Shown: positions 8,733 to 17,520, counted from the first letter of the stretch. The stretch: 38,597 nucleotides of DNA from an uncultured Lachnospiraceae bacterium (GCA_934351255.1 CAKRJH010000019.1:1-38597), one strand, 5' to 3'. Notes: a model not told the origin generated them from the sequence alone. Made by a program: numbers and translations.

Positions 8733-8781
8733 AGAAGAAAAGGGAACGGAAACAAACGTTATAATGGAGGGGGGATAGTCT

Positions 8782-10170
8782 ATGAAAAAGAAAATTTTAC
8801 CAATCCTATTATTGAGTATACTGGCGTTTGCATGCAGTGCAAAAGCATCTGCGCAGAGCGTTTCGATTAATCAAAAGACGTTTCCGAATAAGATATTCCG
8901 GACGGAGGTCAGTAAGTGGGACAGAGATCGAAACGGAATGTTATCGATGGAGGAAATTAAGAATATTAAAAAAATCTCCATGAGAACGACAGCCAAAAAT
9001 CAGAATAAAACCATGAATCTGGCAGGGATTGAGCGGTTGAATCATCTGACGGAACTCAGGGTGGAAAATGGATATCGGATCAAAAATCTGAAATCAAAAT
9101 CGTTGAAAAAAATGACGGTGGATCAGTATGCACTGAGCAAACTCAGTGTGAAGGGGGTTCCGAATCTGACGGCGTTTTCTGTAATTCCAAAGAATGAACT
9201 TAAAGATGATGAGGGCTATTCGTCTGTCAAGAAACCACTGGTTGATTTTTCGGACGTGAAAAAGTTAAAAACATTACATTATGACTATGAGCCTAGTATA
9301 CACACAATTGACAATTTTAACATATCTCAAAATTATGAATTGAGAGACGTGGAGATTGTTGCGGAACTGACTCAAATCGATATACAGAAGTTGAAAAAAT
9401 TAAGAAAATTAAACCTGTATATGACAGACGAGTATACGCTGGATGTTTCCATGCTGGAAAATCTGGAATCCCTAACGTTACTGTGCAGCGTGGGTAAGGT
9501 GATTTTTCCACAAACGGGATCATTAAAAGAAGTAGACTTAGAATCTCTCAGGGAAGTGGATGTTTCTTCCCAGGAACAATTAACCAGGCTGCGACTGGTT
9601 TACTGTCAACTGGTAAGTGATTTGTCTTCAAACGATAAACTTAGGGAGATAGAGATAAATGGTCTCTTATATGTTATAAGAAACGAAACATTAGGTCCAT
9701 TGAATTTTAAGAATAAGAAAAATCTACAGGTGCTGAGGTTGCAAAATGTTAATAATCAGGATCTTTTATTAGGGGAGAGTACCAAACTGGAAGAACTGGA
9801 ACTTGAAGAATGTCGTGGAACATCCTTACAAATGCCGGAAAGCAGTGCGTTGCGGAAGATAAGGTTAGAATGGGTTGATATTCCGGAGCTTTCGCTGTTG
9901 GGGTGTCCGAATGTAGAAGATATAACACTAAGGGCATGGAATCGAATTTTGCCAAAGGTGACTGCCAAGAGTTTACGTGAGTTGAAGTATGTATATCTAA
10001 CAGGGAATCCAGACAATCAAGGTAGTTCCGATTACACTCTTGACAGCTTTGATATATCAAAATCATCAAAAATAAAGACACTGTATATCTATGAGTTGCC
10101 TGCCTATAAGGTAAAGAGAAAATGGTTCCCGAAGTTGAAAGACACAAATTTATGGAACATAAAGGATTAA
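8782..10170 (+). CDS. Secreted EF-hand/leucine-rich-repeat protein, type 1, orphan copy
   Basis: 462 residues with signal peptide MKKKILPILLLSILAFACSAKASA, an FPNKIFR segment and an EF-hand-like loop D47-RDRNGMLSMEE58 (Arg in a position that usually carries a Ca-binding side chain, so calcium affinity is uncertain). Irregular LRRs follow (LNHLTELRVENGYRIKNLKSKSL, MLENLESLTLL). It is clearly paralogous to 2155-3516: shared YRIKNLKSK, VDQYALS, LHYDY, LGCPNVE and the conserved end W-FP-L--TNL. Unlike that gene it has an ordinary ATG, with GGAGGGGGG upstream. It heads the second transcription unit and has no peptidase gene beside it. Function unknown. Confidence 0.92.
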   Translation: MKKKILPILLLSILAFACSAKASAQSVSINQKTFPNKIFRTEVSKWDRDRNGMLSMEEIKNIKKISMRTTAKNQNKTMNLAGIERLNHLTELRVENGYRIKNLKSKSLKKMTVDQYALSKLSVKGVPNLTAFSVIPKNELKDDEGYSSVKKPLVDFSDVKKLKTLHYDYEPSIHTIDNFNISQNYELRDVEIVAELTQIDIQKLKKLRKLNLYMTDEYTLDVSMLENLESLTLLCSVGKVIFPQTGSLKEVDLESLREVDVSSQEQLTRLRLVYCQLVSDLSSNDKLREIEINGLLYVIRNETLGPLNFKNKKNLQVLRLQNVNNQDLLLGESTKLEELELEECRGTSLQMPESSALRKIRLEWVDIPELSLLGCPNVEDITLRAWNRILPKVTAKSLRELKYVYLTGNPDNQGSSDYTLDSFDISKSSKIKTLYIYELPAYKVKRKWFPKLKDTNLWNIKD

Positions 10171-10199
10171 GTATTGATGGGGACAAAGGAGGGGAATCT

Positions 10200-11423
10200 A
10201 TGAAAAGGAAAATGTTATCAATCGCATTATTGGCGATGCTGGCTTTAGGATTCAGCGCAAAAGCATCCGCGAAGGATATTGCGATCGACAAGACCAATTT
10301 CCCGGATCCGGGACTTCGTGAGTATGTGCAGACCGCGTACGACACGAACAAGGATGGGGTGCTGTCGGATGAGGAGAATGCAGCGGCGAAGGAGATGGAG
10401 GTATATTTTAATGAGGATCCAACCCTTATGATAAGCATCCGGGAAGATAATACGGACTATTATTATGATCTCGGGAAATGGACAGTTCACAAGGAGTTCC
10501 CGTGTGATCAGATCGCAGAGAATCCCATGAATTCGATTAAACCAGATCATAATACGTATGGACTTTATTATATTGTTGGATCTTATCCGTGGAAATGTGT
10601 TATTAATCAGCCGGTTAAGAGCTGGAAAGGATTGGAAAAACTTACTTCGTTGATACAGATGACCATCGGAGGTGCTGTGCCTAAAAAACTGGAGATAAAA
10701 GGGTTACCGGCGTTGTATGATTTGACAATAGGAGGAGATACCTCTGATTTTGTGAGTGTATCGGTGAAGAAATGTCCCAGATTTCGATATTTTGACTTTG
10801 CACGCACTAACAAATTGAAAAAAATTGTATTATCTAAAGGACTAAAAAAATTGGAAGATATAAGTCAAAGAGAGTTTTGGGACAGTTCTATTTCGGGTCA
10901 ATACAATAGTCGCAAGAAGCCGGAGATAATAATTGGTGAAACTTCTAGTTTGGAACGTATAAACATATGGCAAAAACCGATTAAAAAGCTTCGGGTTAAG
11001 TATTCTTGGTTAAAAAAACTTCAGGAGATGACATTGCTGATGGATAATCCAAAGGAGGAGATCGATTTATCTGCTTGTAAACAACTTTATTCATTAACGG
11101 TTCTTGGAAAATACCGTAAAATCATTCTTCCAAATCAGAAACTGTATTCGGCACAGGGTGATGGGAGTAACGATGACTGGAGGTATGAGTTTGAGACAAT
11201 TATTTCGTTTGACTCGAAGAATGGCCCAAAGATCCTGGATCTCAGCAAGTCTACCCGGGCTGATGATTATGCAGACGAATATATTTTTCCGGAGTTAATG
11301 AGGAAATTAAAAAAGGGAAAGGTTCGGACCAAAACTCTGATCGTGAGCCGGAAGATGTATGACAACCGCTGGAATACCCTGAGGCTACTTCGGAAAAGGG
11401 GAATTAAAGTACAGGTGAGATGA
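10200..11423 (+). CDS. Secreted EF-hand/LRR-like protein, type 2, copy 2
   Basis: 407 residues from the ATG at 10200. An in-frame upstream ATG at 10122 lies inside the previous gene; the chosen start has AAAGGAGGGG 5-6 nt upstream and begins a standard signal peptide (MKRKMLSIALLAMLALGFSAKASA). The EF-hand-like loop is DTNKDGVLSDEE. Compared with copy 1 (6049) it has a short extra segment (NSIKPDHNTYGLYY). The region for KKLQEMTLLMDNPKEEIDLSACKQLYSL is nearly identical to copy 1 at DNA level, whereas the 3' end (TRADDYADEYIFPELM) matches copy 4 (12678). It therefore looks like a recombinant of the two. It lies 29 bp after the type-1 orphan. Function unknown. Confidence 0.92.
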   Translation: MKRKMLSIALLAMLALGFSAKASAKDIAIDKTNFPDPGLREYVQTAYDTNKDGVLSDEENAAAKEMEVYFNEDPTLMISIREDNTDYYYDLGKWTVHKEFPCDQIAENPMNSIKPDHNTYGLYYIVGSYPWKCVINQPVKSWKGLEKLTSLIQMTIGGAVPKKLEIKGLPALYDLTIGGDTSDFVSVSVKKCPRFRYFDFARTNKLKKIVLSKGLKKLEDISQREFWDSSISGQYNSRKKPEIIIGETSSLERINIWQKPIKKLRVKYSWLKKLQEMTLLMDNPKEEIDLSACKQLYSLTVLGKYRKIILPNQKLYSAQGDGSNDDWRYEFETIISFDSKNGPKILDLSKSTRADDYADEYIFPELMRKLKKGKVRTKTLIVSRKMYDNRWNTLRLLRKRGIKVQVR

Positions 11424-11445
11424 ACGTAAAACAGGAGTGGAATCT

Positions 11446-12654
11446 ATGAAAAGAAAAATGTTATCAATTGCATTATTGGCGATGCTGGCGTTAGGATGCA
11501 GTGCGAAGGCATCTGCGAAGGACGTTGCGATCGATGAGACCAATTTCCCGGATCCGGGGCTTCGTGAGTATGTGCAGACCGCGTACGACACGAACAAGGA
11601 TGGGGTGCTGTCGGATGAGGAGAATAAGGCGGCAACGATAATGAGCGTATATTTTAATGCGGATCCAAACCTTATGATAAGCATCCGGGAAGACAATACC
11701 GACGATTATTTTGATCTGGGGAAGTGGAAAGTTCACAAGGAGTTCCCGTGTGCTCAGATTGCAGAGAATCCCCTGAATGCGATTGCAAAGGAACAGGATA
11801 CGAATGCTGTATGTTATGTTGTGGGAAATTACCCGTGGTTAAGTGTCATTAATAACAGTGTCAAGAACTGGCAGGGATTAGAACTACTTACAAGTTTGAC
11901 GAACATAACTATAGGGGGAAGTGTTCCTGAGAATTTGCAGTTTTCAAATTTGAAAGAGCTGCGCTGTCTGCGAGTTGGTGGAGATACCTCTACCTTTGAA
12001 CGTGTTGCATTGAGTGATTGCCCGCAATTTACGCAGTTCGCTTTTGCACGAACAAATTCACTTCGAAAAGTGGATCTGTCGAAAGTGTCTGCCAGATTGT
12101 TTTTGGTCGACCAAAGAGAATATTGGGACAGCAGCGATACAAAACAGACCTCTGGGATAAAGAATTTGGAGGAAATGATCATTGGCAGAGCTCCGCAGTT
12201 ACGAAAGATTCGCATGCAGGGTGTTTCTGTCAAAAAATGGGACATAAAGTATTCTTCATTAAAAAAATTAAATACTTTTCGAGTGAATATTTTGAATTCG
12301 AAAGAGAGTATTGATTTGTCTTCCTGCAAAAAGTTAAATGATGTCATTATTCGGGGAAGATATCGAAAGGTCGTGCTTCCAAATCGAGAGTTGCAAACCG
12401 TCAATTATGATGAGTCCTATGTGCAGGATTACATAGTTCCTTTTGGTGCAAAAGAGGGGGCGCAAATTCTTGATCTGAGCAAGGCAGGCAGTAAAAATAA
12501 ATATGTGAAGTTTCTTTTGAAAAAAATGATAGAACGGTTGAAGGAAGGAAAAACATATACGAAAACTGTAGTGGTTAATCGTAATGTATACAATGGCAAT
12601 CGAAGTATTTTGAAGAAGATTCAGAAAAAAGGAATTAAAGTACAGGTGAAGTAA
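11446..12654 (+). CDS. Secreted EF-hand/LRR-like protein, type 2, copy 3 (most diverged)
   Basis: 402 residues from the ATG at 11446, with AGGAGTGG just upstream; an in-frame GTG at 11437 lies inside that ribosome site and is rejected. Signal peptide MKRKMLSIALLAMLALGCSAKASA (the C is unlikely to be a lipobox because ASA follows). EF-hand-like loop DTNKDGVLSDEE. The first 100 residues match the other type-2 copies closely, but from about residue 110 the sequence departs (VINNSVKNWQGLELLTSLTNI, DQREYWDSSDTKQTS), keeping only the scaffold pattern and the terminal KGIKVQVK. The constant N-terminus with a diversified remainder mirrors the peptidases. Function unknown. Confidence 0.92.
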   Translation: MKRKMLSIALLAMLALGCSAKASAKDVAIDETNFPDPGLREYVQTAYDTNKDGVLSDEENKAATIMSVYFNADPNLMISIREDNTDDYFDLGKWKVHKEFPCAQIAENPLNAIAKEQDTNAVCYVVGNYPWLSVINNSVKNWQGLELLTSLTNITIGGSVPENLQFSNLKELRCLRVGGDTSTFERVALSDCPQFTQFAFARTNSLRKVDLSKVSARLFLVDQREYWDSSDTKQTSGIKNLEEMIIGRAPQLRKIRMQGVSVKKWDIKYSSLKKLNTFRVNILNSKESIDLSSCKKLNDVIIRGRYRKVVLPNRELQTVNYDESYVQDYIVPFGAKEGAQILDLSKAGSKNKYVKFLLKKMIERLKEGKTYTKTVVVNRNVYNGNRSILKKIQKKGIKVQVK

Positions 12655-12677
12655 CAGCAGAAAAGGAGGACATTTTT

Positions 12678-13880
12678 ATGAGAAGAAAAATGTTATCAAT
12701 CGCATTATTGGCGATGCTGGCATTAGGATTCAGCGAAAAAGCATCCGCGAAGGACATTGCGATCGACGAGACCAATTTCCCGGATCCGGGACTTCGTGAG
12801 TATGTGCAGACTGCGTACGACACGAACAAGGACGGGGTGCTGTCGGGTGAGGAGAATGCGGCAGCGAAGGAAATGAACGTGTATTTCAATGCGGATCCAA
12901 ACCTTATGATAAGCATTCGGGAAGACTATTATTATGATTATTATAACCTCGGGAAATGGAAAGTTCACAAGGAGTTCCCGTGTGATCAGATCGCAGAGAA
13001 TCCCTTGAGGCCGCATTATGAGGCATATGTCGTGGGATCTTATCCGTGGAAATGTGTTGTTAATCAGCCGGTTAAGAGCTGGAAAGGCCTGGAAAAACTC
13101 ACTTCTTTGGGATGGATGGACATCGGAGGCGCGGTGCCTAAAAATTTGGAGATAAAAGGGGTACGGACGTTGTATGGTTTGACGATAGGGGGAGATACCT
13201 CTGATTTTGTGAGTGTATCGGTGAAGAAATGTCCCAAATTTCGATATCTTACGTTTGCACGTACCTATAAATTGAAAAAAATCGTTTTATCCAAAGACCT
13301 GAAAGATTTGAGAGAGATCAGACAAAGAGAATATTTTGATAGTTCTGTTGCAGGTCAGGATACCAGACGCAAGAAGCCGGAGATTGTGATTGGGGAGGCC
13401 TCCAAGTTGAAGGAAATAAACATATGGCAAAAACCGATAAAGAATCTTCAGGTCGATTATTCTTCCTTAAAGAGGCTCGGAAAAATGACATTGTTGATGG
13501 ATAATTCCAAGGAGGATATGGATTTGTCTTCTTGTAAAAATTTATATGCATTAACGGTTCTTGGAAAATGTCATAAAATTATTCTTCCCAATAAGAAACT
13601 GTTTGCAGAAAAGAGCGATGGAGATGACAATTGGCGATATGACCCCGATATACTCGTTTCGTTTGGCCCGAAGGACGGCCCAAAGATCCTGGATCTCAGC
13701 AAATCTACCCGGGCTGATGATTATGCAGACGAATATATTTTCCCGGAATTAATGAAGAAATTAAAAAAGGGAAAGGTCCGTACCAAAACTCTGATCGTGA
13801 GCAGGAAGATGTATGACAACCGCTGGAATACCCTGAGACTGCTCCGGAAAAAGGGAATTAAGATCCAGATCAAAGGCTAA
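12678..13880 (+). CDS. Secreted EF-hand/LRR-like protein, type 2, copy 4
   Basis: 400 residues, ATG with AAAGGAGGA upstream. Signal peptide MRRKMLSIALLAMLALGFSEKASA and EF-hand-like loop DTNKDGVLSGEE, in which the usual Asp before the last Glu pair is Gly. Bases 13149-13320 are almost identical to 6520-6690 of copy 1, while the region after about 13430 has its own sequence (KNLQVDYSSLKRLGKMTLL) and the 3' end returns to high identity with copy 2. It is the last gene of the secreted-protein locus; no terminator of its own is obvious before the promoter at 13894. Function unknown. Confidence 0.92.
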   Translation: MRRKMLSIALLAMLALGFSEKASAKDIAIDETNFPDPGLREYVQTAYDTNKDGVLSGEENAAAKEMNVYFNADPNLMISIREDYYYDYYNLGKWKVHKEFPCDQIAENPLRPHYEAYVVGSYPWKCVVNQPVKSWKGLEKLTSLGWMDIGGAVPKNLEIKGVRTLYGLTIGGDTSDFVSVSVKKCPKFRYLTFARTYKLKKIVLSKDLKDLREIRQREYFDSSVAGQDTRRKKPEIVIGEASKLKEINIWQKPIKNLQVDYSSLKRLGKMTLLMDNSKEDMDLSSCKNLYALTVLGKCHKIILPNKKLFAEKSDGDDNWRYDPDILVSFGPKDGPKILDLSKSTRADDYADEYIFPELMKKLKKGKVRTKTLIVSRKMYDNRWNTLRLLRKKGIKIQIKG

Positions 13881-13893
13881 TAAAATAATTTTT

Positions 13894-13922
13894 TTGACAA
13901 ATCTCACATCGTGATGTACTAT
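13894..13922 (+). promoter_or_regulatory. Promoter of the pxp/D-glutamate operon with operator-like inverted repeat
   Basis: Perfect TTGACA (13894-13899), 17-bp spacer, TACTAT (13917-13922). The spacer holds the inverted repeat ACATC-GT-GATGT and the overlapping pair CACAT...ATGTG, a possible binding site. Expected transcription start is near 13929. Confidence 0.75.
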
Positions 13923-13932
13923 GTGGGTGTGC

Positions 13933-13968
13933 AAAGAGGCACTGACTTCGGTCGGTGCCTCTTTTCGT
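13933..13968 (+). terminator. Terminator-like hairpin immediately after the promoter
   Basis: AAAGAGGCACTGAC (13933-13946) pairs with GTCGGTGCCTCTTT (13951-13964) around a UUCG tetraloop, followed by a broken T run (TCGTTTTAT). It lies only about 4 nt after the predicted start of transcription, so it is either a terminator/attenuator, a 5' stabilising hairpin, or the end of transcription from the LRR genes. Confidence 0.8.
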
Positions 13969-14088
13969 TTTATAGAAAAATTGCTGTAAGGTGGCGGAGT
14001 GCCGGGGCGAAACGCTGGTTTTGCCTTTTGGCAAACTTGTCATTGTCCGGGAGGCATATGGCTTCCAGACAGGAAAGGATGGTGGCCT

Positions 14089-14811
14089 ATGGATCTGCGG
14101 ATTTTGCCGGCGGGAGATGCCGCGATGGTAGTGGAGTTTGGTGACTGTATTGACGAACAGATCAATCGGAATGTGCAGGCGTATGCGGCTGCGGTGCGCC
14201 AATCTCACTGGAAGGGCGTGATGGATGTGGTTCCCACATTCCGCAGCCTGATGATCTGTTTCGATCCGTTATGTCAGTCATATACAGGGTTGAAAAAGAA
14301 GGTGATGCAGATGCACATCTCACAGGAGACACAGTCACAAAGCCGGAAGGTGTGGCTGGTGCCGTGCTGTTACGGGAGGGAGTTCGGCCCGGATCTGCCG
14401 GGGATGTCAAAGGCGCTTGGACTGTCGCAAAAAGAGATTGTGCAGATGCATGAGAGCGTGGATTACCGGATCTATATGCTGGGGTTCCTGCCGGGTTTTG
14501 TCTATCTGGGGGGATTGCCGGAGCAGATCGCGATGCCGAGACTGAACGAGCCACGCACCTCGATCCCGGCCAGATCGGTGGGGATCGGAGGCAGCCAGAC
14601 GGGCGTATATCCGCTGGCTTCCCCGGGAGGCTGGAGGCTGATCGGGCAGACTCCGCTGGAGTTCTATGATCCGTCCCGGGAGGAACCCGTGTGGTGTCAC
14701 GCGGGAGAATATCTGCGGTTTATCGCGGTCAGTCCACACGACTACTGCAGTCTGCGCCGGGAGGTGGAGCAGGGCGGATATCAGCCGGAGTATCTGAGTG
14801 TGTCTGTATAA
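14089..14811 (+). CDS. pxpB: 5-oxoprolinase subunit B (KipI family)
   Basis: 240 residues from the ATG at 14089, which has AGGAAAGGA 9 nt upstream; the frame extends to 13999 but without a ribosome site or family similarity. Family features: LPAGDAAMVVEFG near the N-terminus, VVPTFRSLMICFD, FLPGFVYLGGLP at about 133 and SIPARSVGIGGSQTGVYP toward the C-terminus. PxpB works with PxpC and PxpA to cleave 5-oxo-L-proline to L-glutamate with ATP in the cytoplasm; the B/C pair corresponds to the KipI/KipA proteins of Bacillus. It is the first gene of a co-directional operon; pxpC starts 67 bp later. Confidence 0.95.
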   Translation: MDLRILPAGDAAMVVEFGDCIDEQINRNVQAYAAAVRQSHWKGVMDVVPTFRSLMICFDPLCQSYTGLKKKVMQMHISQETQSQSRKVWLVPCCYGREFGPDLPGMSKALGLSQKEIVQMHESVDYRIYMLGFLPGFVYLGGLPEQIAMPRLNEPRTSIPARSVGIGGSQTGVYPLASPGGWRLIGQTPLEFYDPSREEPVWCHAGEYLRFIAVSPHDYCSLRREVEQGGYQPEYLSVSV

Positions 14812-14845
14812 ATGGATTGGATTTGCATAAATGGATTGCATTTGC
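14808..14845 (+). repeat. 19-bp tandem direct repeat across the pxpB stop codon
   Basis: Two adjacent copies of ATAAATGGATTG(G/C)ATTTGC, period 19 bp, the first containing the pxpB TAA. It looks like a small local duplication; a protein-binding role is possible but unsupported. Confidence 0.8.
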
Positions 14846-14878
14846 AGCAATGACAATGGAATTGTGAAAGGCGTGGTG

Positions 14879-15769
14879 ATGAGTATGAAATTACATATTT
14901 TGTCGGCCGGCCCACTGACGACGGTGCAGGATCTGGGGCGGTTTGGCTATATGGACTGTGGGATGACGACATCGGGTGTCATGGATCGCAGTGCATATGC
15001 ACAGGCCAATGAGCTGGTGGGCAATGTGCATGGAGAGGCGGTGCTGGAGTTTACATTGGCAGGGCCTAAGATCCGTATCGAGGGAGAGGGATTGATCGCG
15101 ATTGCCGGGGCAGAGATGACGGCATCCCTGGATGGGCGGACACTGGACAGAGGCAGAGTCTACGCGGTCAGGGATGGTCAGGTGCTGGAATTTGGAATGG
15201 CGGTGCAGGGGCTTCGGGGGTATCTGGCCTGTGCGGGCGGCATTGATGTCCCAAAGATCATGGGCAGCCGCAGTACAAACCTCAAATGTGGGCTTGGCGG
15301 ATATCAGGGAAGAAAATTAGCCTCGGGAGATGTTCTTGACTGCGGGAGTGTGCATCTGCCGCCGTGGAGGTTCCGGAAACTGTGCAGGAGGAGCATTCCG
15401 ATGCCATCTTATGAGGATCACATCCAGGTGGAAGTGATCCTGGGGCCTCAGGAGGATCATTTTACGAAACAGGGAATCCGGGATTTCCTGGGAGAGGAAT
15501 ATACGGTGAGTCCCCAGAGCGACCGGATGGGACTGCGGCTGGCCGGAGCGGCCATTGAGGGAACGGGACCGATGGATATCATTTCCGATGGGATCACTTT
15601 CGGATCGGTGCAGGTGACGTCGCAGGGGCTGCCGATCGTCCTGATGGCTGACCACCAGACCACCGGGGGCTATGCCAAGATCGCGACTGTGGTTAGCGGC
15701 GATCTTCCGGCACTGGCGCAGGCAAGACCCGGGACGAAGATCCGGTTTTATACCGGACAGAGGGTGTGA
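14879..15769 (+). CDS. pxpC: 5-oxoprolinase subunit C (KipA family)
   Basis: 296 residues. I choose the ATG at 14879 because AAAGG (14867-14871) lies 7 nt upstream; ATG 14885 is the alternative, and the longer frame from 14831 lies in the tandem repeat region. Family features: GPLTTVQDLGRFGY at the N-terminus, SGVMDRSAYAQAN, the AGGIDVP block, GPQEDHF, SDRMGLRL and ISDGITFGSVQV. It is the partner of PxpB in the biotin-independent carboxyltransferase-like (carboxylase-domain-related) 5-oxoprolinase. Usual length is about 300 residues, so it is complete. Confidence 0.95.
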   Translation: MSMKLHILSAGPLTTVQDLGRFGYMDCGMTTSGVMDRSAYAQANELVGNVHGEAVLEFTLAGPKIRIEGEGLIAIAGAEMTASLDGRTLDRGRVYAVRDGQVLEFGMAVQGLRGYLACAGGIDVPKIMGSRSTNLKCGLGGYQGRKLASGDVLDCGSVHLPPWRFRKLCRRSIPMPSYEDHIQVEVILGPQEDHFTKQGIRDFLGEEYTVSPQSDRMGLRLAGAAIEGTGPMDIISDGITFGSVQVTSQGLPIVLMADHQTTGGYAKIATVVSGDLPALAQARPGTKIRFYTGQRV

Positions 15770-15849
15770 GTGTGCTGCTTGTGGATCTGTGGGGCACAAA
15801 CAGACAGAATTGTGAATGAATGCCTTGAGGCAGGAAGGGGAGTGTGAAT

Positions 15850-16635
15850 ATGGAAAAGATGGAGTGGACTCCGGCGTGGGCCAGGGAACAGATACGGCAG
15901 GGACGGCTGACGCAGCCTACCAGTGGGATGTGCGGCGGTTATGCCCAGGCCAATCTGGTGGTGCTTCCGAAGGAGTATGCATTTGACTTTTTGCTGTTTG
16001 CGCAGCGTAATCCGAAGGCGTGTCCGCTGTTGGAGGTGCTGGAACCGGGTTCCAGATATACAAAGAGCATGGCAAACGGCGCGGACATTGCGACAGATAT
16101 CCCGAAATACCGCGTTTACCGGGATGGTGAACTGGTGTCGGAGCCGACGGAGGTGTCGGATCTGTGGCGGGAGGATCTGGTCAGCTTTCTGATCGGATGC
16201 AGCTTTTCGTTTGAATCGGAGCTGCTGGCCTGTGATATTCCGGTGCGGCAGATCGAGCAGGGTGTCAATGTGCCGATGTACAACACCAATATTTCCTGTG
16301 AGAGCGCAGGGATGTTCCACGGCAATATGGTGGTGAGCATGAGGCCGATTCCCTATGAACTGGTGCCAAAGGCTGTACAGGTGACAGCGCAGATGCCGCG
16401 GGTGCACGGTGCTCCGGTACATATCGGAGATCCGGGACAGATCGGCATACGGGATCTGGGGCATCCGGATTACGGCGATGCCGTCACGATCCGGGAGGGA
16501 GAGGTTCCTGTGTTCTGGCCGTGCGGGGTGACGCCGCAGGCAGTCATCATGGCGTCCCGGCCGTCATTTTGTATCACCCATGCGCCGGGACACATGTTTA
16601 TCACGGATGTAAAAAATGTAAACCTGAAATACTAG
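15850..16635 (+). CDS. DUF1445 / D-glutamate cyclase-type (putative hydro-lyase) protein
   Basis: 261 residues; ATG 15850 is 7-8 nt from AGGAAGGGGAG, preferred to GTG 15844. Family pattern of DUF1445: QPTSGMCGGYAQANLVVLP near residue 22, then DIPKYRVYRDGEL, FLIGCSFSFE, RQIEQGVNVPMYNTN, FHGNMVVSMRP, HIGDPGQIGI and FWPCGVTPQ, ending in PGHMFITD. In mammals this domain forms the N-terminal part of D-glutamate cyclase, which converts D-glutamate to 5-oxo-D-proline. Its place between pxpC and pxpA supports a role in 5-oxoproline/glutamate metabolism. The matching C-terminal half, DUF4392, is encoded separately at 17521. Activity here is inferred, not shown. Confidence 0.88.
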   Translation: MEKMEWTPAWAREQIRQGRLTQPTSGMCGGYAQANLVVLPKEYAFDFLLFAQRNPKACPLLEVLEPGSRYTKSMANGADIATDIPKYRVYRDGELVSEPTEVSDLWREDLVSFLIGCSFSFESELLACDIPVRQIEQGVNVPMYNTNISCESAGMFHGNMVVSMRPIPYELVPKAVQVTAQMPRVHGAPVHIGDPGQIGIRDLGHPDYGDAVTIREGEVPVFWPCGVTPQAVIMASRPSFCITHAPGHMFITDVKNVNLKY

Positions 16636-16682
16636 CTGCCGTCGCACGGGTTCGTGCGGAGCGGGTTGGAAAGGAGGCTGCT

Positions 16683-17456
16683 ATGAGGAAACAGAAGATC
16701 GATCTGAATGCAGATCTGGGAGAGAGTTTTGGCAATTATACCTGCGGACAGGACAGGGAGGTCCTTTCGTCGATCTCTTCGGCCAATGTTGCCTGTGGAT
16801 TTCACGCATCGGATCCCCTGGTCATGAGTAAGACCGTGGCCATGGCGAAGGAAGCCGGAGTGAGCGTGGGAGCACATCCGGGATATCCGGATCTGGTAGG
16901 ATTTGGGCGGAGGAATATGGCGGTTTCGCCGCAGGAGCTGCAGGCTATGGTGGAGTATCAGGTGGGGGCGCTCATGGCATTTTGCAGGGAGCAGGGGTGC
17001 GAACTGGCGCATGTAAAGCCTCATGGTGCCATGTACAATATGGCGGCCAAAAGCCATGAACTGGCACTTGCGATCGCCCGCGGGATAAAGCTGGTGGATG
17101 ACCGGCTGATTCTGCTGGGGCTGGCTGGATCGGAGCTGGTGGCAGCAGCAGAGGAAGTAGGGCTTACCGCGGCACAGGAGGTCTTTGCAGACCGGGCCTA
17201 TCAGGCGGACGGCACGCTGGTGCCAAGAAGCCAGCCGGGGGCGGTGATCACCGACGAGGAGGAGGCGATCCGGCGTGTGATCGGTATGGTCAGACATGGC
17301 ACGGTCACAGCGATCACCGGAGAGGAGATTGCGGTGCAGGCAGATTCCGTGTGTCTCCACGGAGACGGCGCGAAGGCAGTGCTGTTCGCGCAAAAACTCC
17401 ATGAGGCGCTGGAGGCAGAGGGCGTGGCCATCTGTCCGATGAAGGAGGTTGTGTAG
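16683..17456 (+). CDS. pxpA: 5-oxoprolinase subunit A (LamB/YcsF family)
   Basis: 257 residues from ATG 16683, preceded by AAGGAGG (16671-16677); the frame runs open upstream inside the DUF1445 gene and is rejected. Family features: IDLNADLGESFG at the start, SSANVACGFHASDP, GAHPGYPDLVGFGRR, HVKPHGAMYN, EVFADRAYQADGTLVPR and VCLHGDGAKAV. This subunit completes the PxpABC enzyme. The standard length is about 250 residues. The stop overlaps the open frame of the next gene, consistent with tight coupling. Confidence 0.96.
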   Translation: MRKQKIDLNADLGESFGNYTCGQDREVLSSISSANVACGFHASDPLVMSKTVAMAKEAGVSVGAHPGYPDLVGFGRRNMAVSPQELQAMVEYQVGALMAFCREQGCELAHVKPHGAMYNMAAKSHELALAIARGIKLVDDRLILLGLAGSELVAAAEEVGLTAAQEVFADRAYQADGTLVPRSQPGAVITDEEEAIRRVIGMVRHGTVTAITGEEIAVQADSVCLHGDGAKAVLFAQKLHEALEAEGVAICPMKEVV

Positions 17457-17520
17457 CTGTTATCTGGCATGCCGCACGGCTGTGATCCGTGGGGGTGTCA
17501 TCCCAAAAGGAGGTGGTCCT

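Noticed and set aside
10122..10199. 26-codon N-terminal extension of the second type-2 LRR protein
   Set aside because: It lies partly inside the preceding gene, has no ribosome site, and would bury the signal peptide that all paralogues have at the N-terminus.
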